From positions 474,209 through 538,208 of the forward strand of contig NZ_HG931175.1 in the NCBI RefSeq assembly GCF_000582785.1: a stretch of DNA of 64,000 nucleotides, written 5' to 3'. Numbering within the stretch: position 1 is the stretch's first letter; each line of letters begins with the position of its first letter. This document shows, piece by piece, positions 39,040 through 46,716 of the stretch. The notes under the pieces were generated by a model that saw only the letters and a program-made list of their open reading frames with translations, searched no databases and was not told the origin of the DNA. Origin of the DNA: Candidatus Blastococcus massiliensis AP3 (GTDB lineage Bacteria; Actinomycetota; Actinomycetes; Mycobacteriales; Geodermatophilaceae). A program made the position numbers and the translations under genes.

Positions 39040-40016
39040 GGTTCCTGCACCACGTCGTCGGGCTCCAGGTCGTCGCGCACCCCGCGCCACGACGGGTGCC
39101 GCAGCCGGCCTTCGGCCGTCCACACCGCGTACGCCACCTCACCGACGAGGTCCGGTTCCACCCAGTGGGCGTCCCGGGTGATCTCCCGCGGCAGAGAGCC
39201 CTCGAACGGCGAGGACGCGGCCGGGGTCAGGGACCGCTGCAGGTCCCGCAGGTCCTGGTCGCGGAAACCGGTGCCGACGTGGCCGACGTACACCAGCCGG
39301 CCCTCGTCGTCGGGCACGCCGACCAGCAGCGAGCCGATGGTGCCGGACCGCCGGCCCTGACCGGGCCGCCAGCCACCCACCACGACCGACTGGGTGAAGA
39401 AGTTCTTGATCTTGCGCCACTCGGGGCTGCGCACGCCCTCGCGGTACGGCGAGGTCAGCCGCTTGGCGACGACGCCCTCCAGCCCGTTCTCCTGGCTCGC
39501 CGCGCGCACGCCCGCGCCTCCGCCCCGGAACCATGGCGTCAGCGCCCACCGGTGCCCGGCCGGCGCGAGCCCGTCGAGGCGCTCCCGCCGCTCGACGTAG
39601 GGCCGCTCCCGCAGGTCCTCCCCGTCAAGGGCCAGCAGATCGAAGACCAGGAACGTCACCGGCTTCGCGGCGGCCAGGCGCGGCACCTCGGGGCCGGTGC
39701 GGTGCATCCGGTTCTGCAGCGCCCCGAAGTCGGGCCGGCCCAGCTCGTCCATGAGGACGATCTCCCCGTCGACGACGGCGTCGCGGCCGGCGAGGACTGC
39801 GGGCAGCCGGCCCACCTCGGGATAGCGCACGGTGATGTCGGTGCCTTTGCGGGAGCTCAGCGCCAGCACGCCGCCGCGCACCGTCGCGACCGCCCGGACG
39901 CCGTCCCACTTGAACTCGTAGCCCCAGCCGGGGTCTTCGTCCCCGCCGGGCAGCTCACCCGCGGTGGCCAGCATGGGCAGGGGCGCGGGGAGCGCCTCCT
40001 CCCGCCGGCTCGGCAC
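39036..40016 (-). CDS. ligD: ATP-dependent DNA ligase (LigD ligase domain, stand-alone)
   Basis: A 326-residue ATP-dependent ligase. The nucleotidyl lysine is in YEFKWDGVRAVATV, followed by SSRKGTDITVRYPEV, AVVDGEIVLMDELGRPDFGALQNRMHR, LVFDLLALDGEDLRERPY, GLEGVVAKRLTSPYREGVRSPEWRKIKN, and the OB-fold part. No polymerase or phosphoesterase (nuclease) domain is attached. GTG 40016 starts directly after the Ku stop with no ribosome site, so translation is probably re-initiated by ribosomes finishing ku; ATG 39974 is another in-frame start. It would seal ends held by Ku. Confidence 0.9.
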   Translation of the reverse strand: MPSRREEALPAPLPMLATAGELPGGDEDPGWGYEFKWDGVRAVATVRGGVLALSSRKGTDITVRYPEVGRLPAVLAGRDAVVDGEIVLMDELGRPDFGALQNRMHRTGPEVPRLAAAKPVTFLVFDLLALDGEDLRERPYVERRERLDGLAPAGHRWALTPWFRGGGAGVRAASQENGLEGVVAKRLTSPYREGVRSPEWRKIKNFFTQSVVVGGWRPGQGRRSGTIGSLLVGVPDDEGRLVYVGHVGTGFRDQDLRDLQRSLTPAASSPFEGSLPREITRDAHWVEPDLVGEVAYAVWTAEGRLRHPSWRGVRDDLEPDDVVQEP

Positions 40017-40017
40017 C

Positions 40018-41004
40018 TCAGGCGCTGCGGCGGGCGCGCTTGGCCGGGGCCTTCGCCGCCGCCTTCTTCTCGGCGCCGGCCGAGGACGACGACGTCTTCT
40101 TGGCCGCTGCCTTCGAGGCGGGCGCCTTCTTCGCCGGCGCCGCCTTCTTGGCGGGAGTGGCCTTCGTGGCGGCCGGCTTCTCCGCCGGCGCCTTCTCGGC
40201 CGGCGCGTCGTCGTCGGCGTCCTCCGCGGCACCGCCGCGGGCCCGCTCGACCGACGCCCGCAGGGCGCTCATCAGGTCCACCACGGCGGCACCGTCGTCG
40301 GGGACCTCGGCCGGCTGGGCGACCTCGCCGCCGCTCTGCTTGGCCTCCAGGAGCGCGGTCATCGCCTCCCGGTAGTCGTCGGTGAACTCGCTCGGGTCGA
40401 ACTCGGCGGTCATCGAACCGATCAGCGCCTCGGCCATCTTCAGCTCCTGCGGGCGGACGCTGATGTCCTCGTCGAGGAAGGCGAAGTCGGGCCGGCGGAT
40501 CTCGTCGGGCCAGCGCATCGTGTGCAGGACGAGGATGCCGTCGCGTACCCGCAGCGCCGCCAGGGACTCGCGCTGGCGGATGGCGATCTTGGTGATGGCG
40601 ACCTGCCCGGCGTTCTCCAGGGCGTCGCGGAGCAGGACGTAGGGCCGCGCGGCCGGGCCGTCGGGCTCGAGGTAGTAGGTTTTCTCGAACATGATCGGGT
40701 CGATCTGGTCCTGGTCGACGAACTCCAGCACCTCGATCTCGCGGCGGGTGCTCAGCGGCAGCTCGTCGAAGTCCTCGTCGGTGAGGATGACGACCTCGCC
40801 GCTGGGCAGCTCGTAGCCCTTGGCGATGTCGCCGTACTCGACCTCCTCGCCGTCGATCGAGCAGACCCGCCGGTACTTCACCCGGCCACCGTCGGCGGCG
40901 TGCACCTGGTGGAAGCGGATGTCCTTGTCCTCCGTGGCGGAGTACAGCTTCACGCCGATGCTGACGAGGCCGAACGACACGGCCCCGCGCCAGATCGATC
41001 GCAT
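40018..41004 (-). CDS. ku: Ku protein for non-homologous end joining
   Basis: A 328-residue bacterial Ku. It begins MRSIWRGAVSFGLVSIGVKLYSATEDKDI, the invariant Ku start, with CSIDGEEVEYGDIAKGYE, FEKTYYLEPDGPAARPYVLLRDAL, ITKIAIRQRESLAALRVRDG and LHTMRWPDEIR following. After about residue 255 comes a low-complexity tail rich in Ala, Lys and Pro, which increases DNA binding in actinobacterial Ku proteins. ATG 41004 has GGAAGGGG upstream. It is the first gene of a ku-ligase-polymerase operon, so break sensing, sealing and gap filling are expressed together. Confidence 0.95.
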   Translation of the reverse strand: MRSIWRGAVSFGLVSIGVKLYSATEDKDIRFHQVHAADGGRVKYRRVCSIDGEEVEYGDIAKGYELPSGEVVILTDEDFDELPLSTRREIEVLEFVDQDQIDPIMFEKTYYLEPDGPAARPYVLLRDALENAGQVAITKIAIRQRESLAALRVRDGILVLHTMRWPDEIRRPDFAFLDEDISVRPQELKMAEALIGSMTAEFDPSEFTDDYREAMTALLEAKQSGGEVAQPAEVPDDGAAVVDLMSALRASVERARGGAAEDADDDAPAEKAPAEKPAATKATPAKKAAPAKKAPASKAAAKKTSSSSAGAEKKAAAKAPAKRARRSA

Positions 41005-41135
41005 GCCGCCCCTTCCCGAGCGGGGCCCGGACGGGCCCAGACAGACCCGCACCGGGTCAAGATCACAGGATAGGTCCGCGGGGGCGACCGCGGCAGGTCA
41101 GATGACCCGCCGCCTCCCCCGGTCGAGCGACGGCC

Positions 41136-41738
41136 CTAGCCGGCGTCCACGCCGGCGGCCTCGGCCGCGGCGGTGCCCTCGTCGTCGCCGGCCGGCGCCA
41201 GCGCGCCGTTCTGGATGGCGTCGTAGACGAACTGCAGGACGTCGGACCCGGCGACCATCGTCATGGTGAGCGCGGCGAGCCGGGTGGCCTTCGGGGCGGC
41301 GACGTAGCCGAACACGAAACCGGTGCCGACCCACTGCGCCAGGCAGAACGGGCAGGTGAGGAGCTCCCCCACCGCGTGCTTGACGCCGCCGTGCTCGCGG
41401 ACCTCCTCGGCGACCTCCGCATGCCCCGACGGTCCTTCGAACCGGACGAACGGCGCCCGGACCGGCGCGGTCACGGGGTCCTTCGCGATCCGGCGGGCCA
41501 GCCGGAAGGTGGCCACCGTCAGCAGCGCGGCGTCCCCGAAGGGGATCCGCTCGGGCAGCTCCTTCCCCGAGGCGCGCACCGCCGCGGCCGCGGCCGACAC
41601 CAGGCCCGCGTAGACACCCATGGCACCGAGGTCGGCGCCGAGCGGCCGGGGTTCGCCGTCGGTGTACTCCCGCTTCTGCGTGCGGGCCCACCGGCGGACC
41701 GGGGCCCCGATCCGCTGCACCTCGTCTGCGATCGCCAT
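41136..41738 (-). CDS. DUF1360 membrane protein
   Basis: A 200-residue protein of DUF1360. Seen: GVYAGLVSAAAAAVRAS (helix), FGDAALLTVATFRLARRIAKDPVTAPVRAPFVRFEG, ELLTCPFCLAQWVGTGFVFGYVA with the family CPFCLAxW motif, and AALTMTMVAGSDVLQFVYDAI. Two or three membrane segments. The charged N-terminus (DEVQRIGAPVRRWARTQKREY) is cytoplasmic in most models. Members appear in Bacillus sporulation-related and actinobacterial membrane contexts, but no activity is established. It is divergent from the DUF5709 gene. Confidence 0.75.
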   Translation of the reverse strand: MAIADEVQRIGAPVRRWARTQKREYTDGEPRPLGADLGAMGVYAGLVSAAAAAVRASGKELPERIPFGDAALLTVATFRLARRIAKDPVTAPVRAPFVRFEGPSGHAEVAEEVREHGGVKHAVGELLTCPFCLAQWVGTGFVFGYVAAPKATRLAALTMTMVAGSDVLQFVYDAIQNGALAPAGDDEGTAAAEAAGVDAG

Positions 41739-41923
41739 GGGCCCGCGCTACCCCCGGCGTCGGCCGGGTGAACCCACCGGGCCGCACCGTGCGCCGGGGC
41801 ACACGACGCATGGCGACGAAGGTCACGGGTAGGGCCGAGCTACGACGCCGGTCCCCCGGACCGGCTCCCCGTCCCCCAGGGACGACGAGAGCGGGTGCGC
41901 CCGCCCGACGAACGGAGACGCGC

Positions 41924-42364
41924 ATGACCGACCCCGGCACCACCGACGGCACCACGCAGACCGAGGGTCAGACCTCCCGGGACATCTTCCCCGAGGACGA
42001 CGGCATCCCCGAGGTGGCGCAGGACGACTCGCCCACCATGCAGCGCGCCGAGGACCCGCAGTTCGAGGCCCTGCCCGGCGAACGCCCGACGGCGAGCACC
42101 GACTTCGGCACGACCGCGTCCGAGCAGGCCGAGGGCGAGTCGCTCACCGGCCGGCTGGACCGGGAGATCCCCGACGACGCCTCCGGCGTCCGCCCCACCG
42201 AGGACCCCCAGCGGGCCGACGTGCAGTTGGAGCAGGACCTGAACACCACGCCCGACAGCGACTCGGGCACCCACCGCACGGCGGACGACATGGAGGCCAC
42301 CGGCGACGCGCCGATCGGCGGCGAGGGTCCCGAGGAATCCGCCGTGCACCTCACCGACGGCTGA
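41924..42364 (+). CDS. DUF5709 acidic protein
   Basis: A 146-residue, strongly acidic and probably disordered protein. The pattern ESLTGRLDREIPDDASG and TADDMEATGDAPIGGEGPEESAVHLTDG matches the actinobacterial DUF5709 family (E-S/T-L-x-x-R-L-x-x-E-x-P-D followed near the C-terminus by EEsAVH). GGAG lies 7 bases before ATG 41924. Family members are often stress-induced, which fits the sigma-factor genes nearby, but no SigF-type promoter was found here. Function unknown. Confidence 0.75.
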   Translation: MTDPGTTDGTTQTEGQTSRDIFPEDDGIPEVAQDDSPTMQRAEDPQFEALPGERPTASTDFGTTASEQAEGESLTGRLDREIPDDASGVRPTEDPQRADVQLEQDLNTTPDSDSGTHRTADDMEATGDAPIGGEGPEESAVHLTDG

Positions 42365-42626
42365 CCTCCTCTCCTCCGTCCGGCCCGCACCACCGGCACG
42401 CGCGCCACGCCCGCGTCGGCCGGGGGCGGGTTGGCGCGCGCGCGCCCGGTTGTCTACGTTGGGTCAGCGGTTCAGCAGGCAGCCGCACCGGAACGGACCC
42501 GTCAGGGCCCGATTCCGGCCGCGTAGACCAGACGCGGGCCCGGGGGCTCCTGTACCCCGGTCCACGCAGCGGTAGATTGACCGGGCGGAGTGCCGCCAGG
42601 CACCGCCGCCGAGAGGAGCACCGTCC

Positions 42627-43022
42627 GTGACGACTTCCGACCTGCCCGCCGAGGGGCAGCCCGACGTGTCGACCGAGGGCACCGAGGCACCCTTCGACGA
42701 CGTGATCACGCTCTCGACCTCCACCGAGGACGGCGTGGTGACGGTGAAGGTCGTCGGCGAGGTGGACACCTTCACCGCCCCGGTGCTGCGTTCGACGCTG
42801 GACAGCCAGCTGGAGCAGTCGCCCAGCGAGCTGGTGATCGACCTGTCCGGTGTCCAGTTCCTGGGCTCCGCCGGCCTGGCCGTGCTCGTCGAGACGCAGA
42901 AGTCCGCCCGCAGCCGTGAGGTCGCCCTGCGGCTGATCGCCACGACCCGTGCCGTGACGCGGCCGCTCGAGGTGACCGGCCTGATCGACCTGTTCACGAT
43001 CGCCGACAGCACCGCTCGCTGA
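42627..43022 (+). CDS. STAS-domain anti-sigma factor antagonist (RsbV-like)
   Basis: A 131-residue protein: a 30-residue acidic leader and one STAS domain. It reads VTVKVVGEVDTFTAPVLRSTLDSQL, then LVIDLSGVQFLGSAGLAVLVETQKSAR, with the phosphorylatable Ser in LGSAGL. In partner switching the unphosphorylated form binds the anti-sigma kinase and frees the sigma factor, and the phosphatase at 44160 would restore it. GTG 42627 has GAGAGGAG upstream. TAGATT at 42572-42577 with TGTACC 16 bases before it is a possible promoter. It is separated from the phosphatase by the topoisomerase gene, so it is not co-transcribed. Confidence 0.88.
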   Translation: MTTSDLPAEGQPDVSTEGTEAPFDDVITLSTSTEDGVVTVKVVGEVDTFTAPVLRSTLDSQLEQSPSELVIDLSGVQFLGSAGLAVLVETQKSARSREVALRLIATTRAVTRPLEVTGLIDLFTIADSTAR

Positions 43023-43023
43023 G

Positions 43024-43092
43024 GTCCGGCCCCTGCCCGGGGCCGGACGACGCAAGGCCCTCGCCGGAGTTCCGGCGGGGGCCTTGCGTCGT
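43024..43092. terminator. Double hairpin terminator between STAS and topoisomerase genes
   Basis: First hairpin 43024-43048 (GTCCGGCCCC arms); second 43047-43092 with 15-base arms (ACGACGCAAGGCCCC). It lies between convergent stops at 43022 and 43094. Confidence 0.85.
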
Positions 43093-43093
43093 C

Positions 43094-44101
43094 TCAGGCG
43101 GAGAGCAGCTGGCAGACGGCCTGCTCGAGCACCCGCTGGGTGTCGCGGTCGGCGTCGGCCTCGGCAGCCACCCGGAGGGCGTGGGCGACGGTCTCCCCGT
43201 TCTCGAACCGGTCGACCACCCGGGGGTCGACGTAGCTGGCCTTGCACACCGCCGGGGTGTTCCCCAGCTGCTCGCTGACCTCCCGGTAGGCGGCCGAGAC
43301 GATCCGCTTGCGGGCCGTGCGCGAGGACGGCGGCGCCGCCTCGGCGAGCTTGGCCGCCATGAGCACCGTGGCGTTCCAGGTCCGGAAGTCCTTCGCCGTG
43401 ATCTCCGCGCCGCTGATCTCCTTGAGGAAGGCGTTGATCTCGGCGCTGGTCACGTCGCGCCAGGTGCCGTCCTCGACCTGGTAGGCCAGGAGTTCCTCCC
43501 CCGTGCCCTCGGGGCGCTCCAGCAGCTGGCGGACGACGGTGGCCGTGGGCCGGTCGGTGAGCTCCACCTCCCGCTCGATGCCGCCCTTGGCGGTGTAGGA
43601 GAAGAAGGTGCGCTCGCCGCGGACCCGGACGTGCTCCCGCCGCAGCGTGGCCAGGCCGTAGGTGCCGTTCTCCTCCGCGTACTGCTCGCTGCCGACGCGG
43701 AACGCGGCCAGGTCCAGCAGCCGGATGGCGGTCGCCAGCACCCGCTCCCGGTTGAGGCCCCGGGTGCGCAGGGCGGCGACCACCTCGTCACGGACGTCGG
43801 GGAGCTGCCGGGCGATCTCCAGCACGCGCTCGTGCTTCTCGGCATCCCGCCGCGCGCGCCACTGGTCGTGGTAGCGGTACTGGCGCCGGCCGGCGGCGTC
43901 GATGCCGGTGGCCTGGATGTGGCCGTTGGGCCACGGGCAGATCCAGACGTCCCGCCAGGCGGGCGGGATGGCCAGGCCTCGGATGCGGTCGAGCCGGTCG
44001 TCCCGGATCAGCACGCCGTCGGTGTCGTAGTAGGCGAAGCCCCTCCCCGCCCGGCGGCGCCGGTAGCCGGGTGCGTTGACGTCGCTCCGCCGCAGTCTCA
44101 C
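43094..44101 (-). CDS. DNA topoisomerase IB (poxvirus/bacterial type)
   Basis: A 335-residue eukaryote-like type IB topoisomerase, which relaxes supercoils through a 3'-phosphotyrosine. N-terminal domain: [69 protein letters not shown]. Catalytic domain: LDLAAFRVGSEQYAEENGTYGLATLRREHV, KDFRTWNATVLMAAKLAE, and the nucleophile tyrosine in CKASYVDPRVVDRFENGE. GTG 44101 gives the usual VRLRRSD start; a TTG at 44134 is also open. A monocistronic gene between two stress-response genes with no evident link. Confidence 0.9.
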   Translation of the reverse strand: MRLRRSDVNAPGYRRRRAGRGFAYYDTDGVLIRDDRLDRIRGLAIPPAWRDVWICPWPNGHIQATGIDAAGRRQYRYHDQWRARRDAEKHERVLEIARQLPDVRDEVVAALRTRGLNRERVLATAIRLLDLAAFRVGSEQYAEENGTYGLATLRREHVRVRGERTFFSYTAKGGIEREVELTDRPTATVVRQLLERPEGTGEELLAYQVEDGTWRDVTSAEINAFLKEISGAEITAKDFRTWNATVLMAAKLAEAAPPSSRTARKRIVSAAYREVSEQLGNTPAVCKASYVDPRVVDRFENGETVAHALRVAAEADADRDTQRVLEQAVCQLLSA

Positions 44102-44159
44102 CGCCGGAGGATGGGCACCGGGACCGCGACGCAAACCCCCAGGGCCCGGAGCTCACCCG

Positions 44160-46001
44160 TCAGCGGAGGTCCACCAGCCCGCCGAGTCCGCTGATCTCGA
44201 GCACGTGCCGGGTGACGCCGCCCGCCTCCGCGTGCACCACCAGGCGCCAGCCCTCGTCGCGGGCGATGCGCGCCACCGCGAGGACGACGCGGACGGCGGC
44301 GCTGCTGAACAGCGTGACGTCGGCCAGGTCGAGCTCCACGCGCGCGGTCCCGCCGCGGCTGGCCTCGAGCAGCCGGATGCGCAACTGGTCGGCGCCGGCC
44401 TCGTCCACCGCTCCGCCGGCGCGGACCACCGGGCAGGCACCTTCCCGGTCCACGACGATCGAGGCGCCCTCGCCACCGGACGCCGAACCGGGCTCGCCGT
44501 CGGGGCTGCGCCGCAACCGCACCGCGAGCGTCACCGTCGTCCCTGGCCCGTCCTCCAGGGAGACGCTGTCCACCAGCTGGCGCATGATCAGCAGTCCGCG
44601 GCCGCGGTCGCCGGGATCGCGGTCCGGAGGGCGCCAGGTGCCGTCGTCGTGGACCCGCACCGTCAGCACACCGTCCACGTCGACGGTCGCCGTCACGGAC
44701 ATCCCGCCCGGCTCGGACCCGCGGTAGGCGTGCTCGGCGGCGTTGGCGCAGGCCTCCCCGACGGCCACCATCACGCCGACCCGGTCGTTCTCCCCCATGC
44801 CGAGTGCGGAGAGCCAGGTGGTCAGCCGGCGCCGGATGCCCGGCAGCGAGGCGGGGACGGCGGGTAGGTCGAGGTGCAGCGGTTCGGGTCGCGTCGCCCG
44901 GCGGTGGGCCACCAGCACGGCCACGTCGTCGGGCCAGTCCTGCGGCGGGCGGACGAGCTCCGCGATGGCGACGGCCAGCCCCGGGGCGGCGTCCGGCTCG
45001 GTCGCGCCCGGCCGGGCGAGGACCTCGCGGGAGGCAGCGACCAGCCGGTCGAGTGCTGTGGCGTACCCGGCGCCCGCACCGGCCAGAGCGCCGTTGGAGA
45101 ACAGGACGAGGGTGGCGCCGGGCTCGAGGACGTAGCGGTGCACCGGCGTCTCGGCACCGGGCAGGCTGCCCAGCGGCGGCCGCGGCGTGACCGGCAGGAA
45201 GGCGGCGGTGCCGTCGCTGCCCACGACGAGGGGCGCCGGGTGGCCGGCCGTCGTGTACGCGAGCTCACCGGTACCGGCATCCAGCACGCCGTAGAAGACC
45301 GACGCACCCTCGACGTCCTCCATCTGGCTCGCGAAGGCGTCCAGGTCGCCGAGCACCGACGGCGGTGCGGAGTTCCGCAGCGCCGTCGACCGCATGGCCC
45401 CGCGGAGCCGGCTCATCGCCCCGGCGGCGGGCACGCCGTGGCCCACCGCGTCCCCGACCACGAGCGCCACCCGGCCGTCGCCCAGCGGCACGGCGTCGTA
45501 CCAGTCGCCACCGGCGGCCCGCACCGACGTCGCCCGGTGGTAGCTGCCGGCCAGGGCGAGGTCGGGCAGCATCGGGAGGAAGGGCGGGAGGAGCGAGGAC
45601 TGGGCGGCCTCGACGACGTCCTGGGGCCAGCTCGACGGGTCGACGTCGCGCTGGTCGTGGTCGAGCACGAGCATCGCGCCGGGCTCGCCGGCGACCGACA
45701 ACGGCCGCACGACGGCCGTCACGACCGGCCCCTCGTGCCCCATCGGCCCGCTGAGGCTCTCCGATCGGCCGCTGCCGATGACGGCGTCGACGACGTCGAC
45801 CAGGGGACGCCCGTCGACCGAGGGCAGCAGGCCGTCGGCCCCGAGCTGACGAGCGCTGGCGTTCGCCCACACCGTCCGCGCGCCGACGTCCAGGCACCAG
45901 ATCGCAGCGGGTGCGTCCTCCATCGCCGCGAGCAGCACGGCCGCCCCCTCCGGCCCGGGGACCGGGAGAGGGGTCGACAGACTGCCCTGACTGGCGCTCA
46001 T
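44160..46001 (-). CDS. Four-domain PP2C (SpoIIE-type) phosphatase with fused anti-sigma-kinase and STAS domains
   Basis: A 613-residue regulatory protein. Residues about 20-125 form a PAS-like sensor (APAAIWCLDVGARTVWANASARQLG). About 150-380 is a SpoIIE/RsbU phosphatase (DLALAGSYHRATSVRAAGGDWYDAVPLGDGRVALVVGDAVGHGVPAAGAM with the metal aspartates). About 395-520 is an HATPase_c RsbW-like domain with N-box GEACANAAEHAYRGSE and GRGLLIMRQLVDSV. About 525-613 is a STAS domain (VELDLADVTLFSSAAVRVVLAVAR). It could dephosphorylate antagonists such as the STAS protein at 42627 and also carry its own kinase and antagonist. Divergent from the rsbW-sigF pair. ATG 46001 lies 21 bases after a GGGAGGAGG, in front of which a 6-codon leader starts. 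Confidence 0.9.
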   Translation of the reverse strand: MSASQGSLSTPLPVPGPEGAAVLLAAMEDAPAAIWCLDVGARTVWANASARQLGADGLLPSVDGRPLVDVVDAVIGSGRSESLSGPMGHEGPVVTAVVRPLSVAGEPGAMLVLDHDQRDVDPSSWPQDVVEAAQSSLLPPFLPMLPDLALAGSYHRATSVRAAGGDWYDAVPLGDGRVALVVGDAVGHGVPAAGAMSRLRGAMRSTALRNSAPPSVLGDLDAFASQMEDVEGASVFYGVLDAGTGELAYTTAGHPAPLVVGSDGTAAFLPVTPRPPLGSLPGAETPVHRYVLEPGATLVLFSNGALAGAGAGYATALDRLVAASREVLARPGATEPDAAPGLAVAIAELVRPPQDWPDDVAVLVAHRRATRPEPLHLDLPAVPASLPGIRRRLTTWLSALGMGENDRVGVMVAVGEACANAAEHAYRGSEPGGMSVTATVDVDGVLTVRVHDDGTWRPPDRDPGDRGRGLLIMRQLVDSVSLEDGPGTTVTLAVRLRRSPDGEPGSASGGEGASIVVDREGACPVVRAGGAVDEAGADQLRIRLLEASRGGTARVELDLADVTLFSSAAVRVVLAVARIARDEGWRLVVHAEAGGVTRHVLEISGLGGLVDLR

Positions 46002-46018
46002 CCCAGGCCAGGGAACAT
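45998..46018 (-). other. Six-codon leader ORF (MFPGLG) coupled to the phosphatase start
   Basis: ATG 46016-46018 follows GGGAGGAGG by 4 bases, reads MFPGLG, and its stop overlaps the phosphatase ATG (ATGA). The phosphatase ATG itself has no good ribosome site at normal spacing. Ribosomes could load on the leader and re-initiate. It is seen in sequence but translation is unproven. Confidence 0.4.
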
Positions 46019-46075
46019 CAGGCCTCCTCCCTCGGCAACCGCGCCGGGGAGGCAGCGGACCGTGGGACAGCCCAC

Positions 46076-46102
46076 GTTTGGCCGGGCGTGGCGCGGGGGT
46101 AG
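46076..46102 (+). promoter_or_regulatory. SigF/SigB-type promoter of the rsbW-sigF operon
   Basis: GTTTG (46076-46080), 16-base spacer, GGGTAG (46097-46102). This matches the actinobacterial SigF/SigB consensus (G-x-x-T with GGGTA after 14-17 bases) and lies about 117 bases before the anti-sigma ATG, so the sigma factor may activate its own operon. Confidence 0.65.
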
Positions 46103-46218
46103 TAGACGCCGTCGGCAGTGCGCTCGGCAGGCCGGGCGCTGCCCCGCCCCGGCCGGCCGGGCAGGATGGACGCTGCGCTCGAGGGCCGAGTGCGACAGGA
46201 CGAAGGAGCAGTACGCGG

Positions 46219-46716
46219 ATGGTGGATTCGAGGGGTGCCCTCGCGCAGGACGGACGACGCGCGGAACGGCTCGAGCTGCGGGTGCCCATCACCGCGATGC
46301 AGCTGCCGGCGGTCCGGGCCATGGCCGGTGACCTCGCCATCCGCATGGACTACGACCTCGACAGCGTGGAGGACCTGCGCCTCGCGGTCGACGAGGCCTG
46401 CGCGACGCTGGTCAGCGTCGCGCAGGGCGACGTCCCGCTGACCGTCGTCTTCGAGACCACGCGCACGGGCCTGCACATCGAGGCCTGGGTGCCCACCGCG
46501 GCCGGCACCGACGTCCCCCGCGACGGCTTCGGCTGGGCCGTGCTCGCCACGCTGGTCGACGCGGTCGAGGGCCGGCCGTCGACGCAGTCCGAGGTGCCGG
46601 GCGGGAACGGTTCCGGGGACGCGGTTGCTGTCATCGCCATGGACAAGTACCTGCCGGGCCAGCGGCCGGCCGAGATGGCGGGCGGAGCCGGCCAGAACCT
46701 CTCGGTGGCCCGGTGA
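46219..46716 (+). CDS. rsbW: Anti-sigma factor, RsbW/UsfX-like
   Basis: A 165-residue HATPase_c-fold anti-sigma protein. The core is LELRVPITAMQLPAVRAMAGDLAIRMDYDLDSVEDLRLAVDEACATLVSVA with the N-box reduced to DEACATL (no Asn-Asn/EHAY as in RsbW), and a C-terminal DGFGWAVLATLVDAVEG in place of a strong G2 box. Such a degenerate box is usual for the mycobacterial UsfX type, which binds SigF. ATG 46219 has AAGGAG at 11 bases; GTG 46222 is an alternative. Its stop overlaps the GTG of the sigma gene, the classical anti-sigma/sigma coupling. It should hold the sigma factor until a STAS antagonist displaces it. Confidence 0.88.
   Translation: MVDSRGALAQDGRRAERLELRVPITAMQLPAVRAMAGDLAIRMDYDLDSVEDLRLAVDEACATLVSVAQGDVPLTVVFETTRTGLHIEAWVPTAAGTDVPRDGFGWAVLATLVDAVEGRPSTQSEVPGGNGSGDAVAVIAMDKYLPGQRPAEMAGGAGQNLSVAR

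Noticed and set aside
41827..41832. GGGTAG as a SigF promoter for the DUF5709 gene
   Set aside because: There is no G-x-x-T -35 element at 14-17 bases upstream.
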